A stretch of 64,000 nt of DNA from Colwellia_A sp041890515 (GTDB taxonomy: Bacteria; Pseudomonadota; Gammaproteobacteria; Enterobacterales; Alteromonadaceae): contig JASDWX010000057.1 of the NCBI GenBank assembly GCA_041890515.1, forward strand, positions 7,987 through 71,986, written 5' to 3'. Positions 63,967 through 64,000 of the stretch are shown here, piece by piece. Below the pieces are notes generated by a model. That model was not told the origin of the DNA. It ran no database searches and saw nothing but the letters and a program-made list of their open reading frames with translations. Position numbers and translations under genes: made by a program. How positions within the stretch are numbered: position 1 is the first letter of the stretch; every line of letters starts with the position of its first letter.

Positions 63967-64000
63967 GTGTTGTTGAGCTTTGAACAGGTTGTTTTTATTA

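Noticed and set aside
1..64000. tRNA, rRNA, CRISPR or complete insertion sequences
   Set aside because: None was recognised by eye on either strand; a tRNAscan, Rfam and ISfinder search would be decisive.

Overview
The window is AT-rich chromosomal DNA from a marine gammaproteobacterium of the Alteromonadales, most likely Colwellia or a close relative. This rests on gene order and protein families: mazG-relA-rlmD facing barA, the lepA-lepB-rnc-era-recO-pdxJ-acpS block, a pabA/argD/astA/astD cluster followed by a DUF1338 gene, a GlyGly-CTERM exoprotease, and several small families (DUF3802, DUF3718, DUF2333, DUF2780) common in Shewanella/Colwellia-type genomes. No rRNA, tRNA or CRISPR array was seen. 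The assembly has one placeholder run of ten N inside a gene.

Layout. 1-7.1 kb: stringent response and regulation (MazG, RelA, RlmD on minus; BarA hybrid kinase on plus). 7.2-10.2 kb: aromatic amino acid operon aroF-tyrA plus a thioredoxin-like protein, preceded by a tandem pair of TyrR boxes. 10.4-12.4 kb: acetyl-CoA synthetase. 12.7-19.4 kb: a housekeeping block on minus (small unknown, AcpS, PdxJ, RecO, Era, RNase III, LepB, LepA). 19.6-31.4 kb: looser accessory DNA with secreted peptidases, a DUF413/MaoP-like protein, a tatC remnant, a FrnE-type oxidoreductase, a prohibitin-like SPFH protein, a DUF2780 protein, a CHASE-GGDEF diguanylate cyclase and small lipoproteins. 31.4-34.8 kb: UbiX, Mpl and a MOSC-ferredoxin fusion. 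34.9-42.2 kb: PabA, an HDOD protein and arginine/succinylarginine metabolism (ArgD/AstC, AstA, AstD) with a short DUF1338 enzyme. 42.3-51.8 kb: small unknowns, a 1293-residue subtilase, an outer-membrane barrel, DUF2333 and a copper chaperone. 52.3-55.5 kb: a phage-shock operon (PspA, a 36-residue membrane microprotein, PspC, a membrane protein) with a possible sigma-54 promoter, then a SseA-type sulfurtransferase and two small envelope proteins. 55.8-57.5 kb: dusA with a decayed dusA-type integrase at its 5' end. 57.6-64 kb: a PAS-GGDEF-EAL protein, a frameshifted lipoprotein, a divergent LysR/SDR pair and a broken substrate-binding protein.

Functionally the window is mostly core metabolism and information processing, with decay and insertion concentrated at about 20-31 kb, 51.8-52.2 kb and 56.8-64 kb. 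I found no convincing new multi-gene defence or mobile system. The best leads are regulatory sites (tandem TyrR boxes, a 14-bp repeat between LysR and SDR, a sigma-54-like psp promoter), unannotated microproteins, and remnants of tatC, an integrase and other genes.
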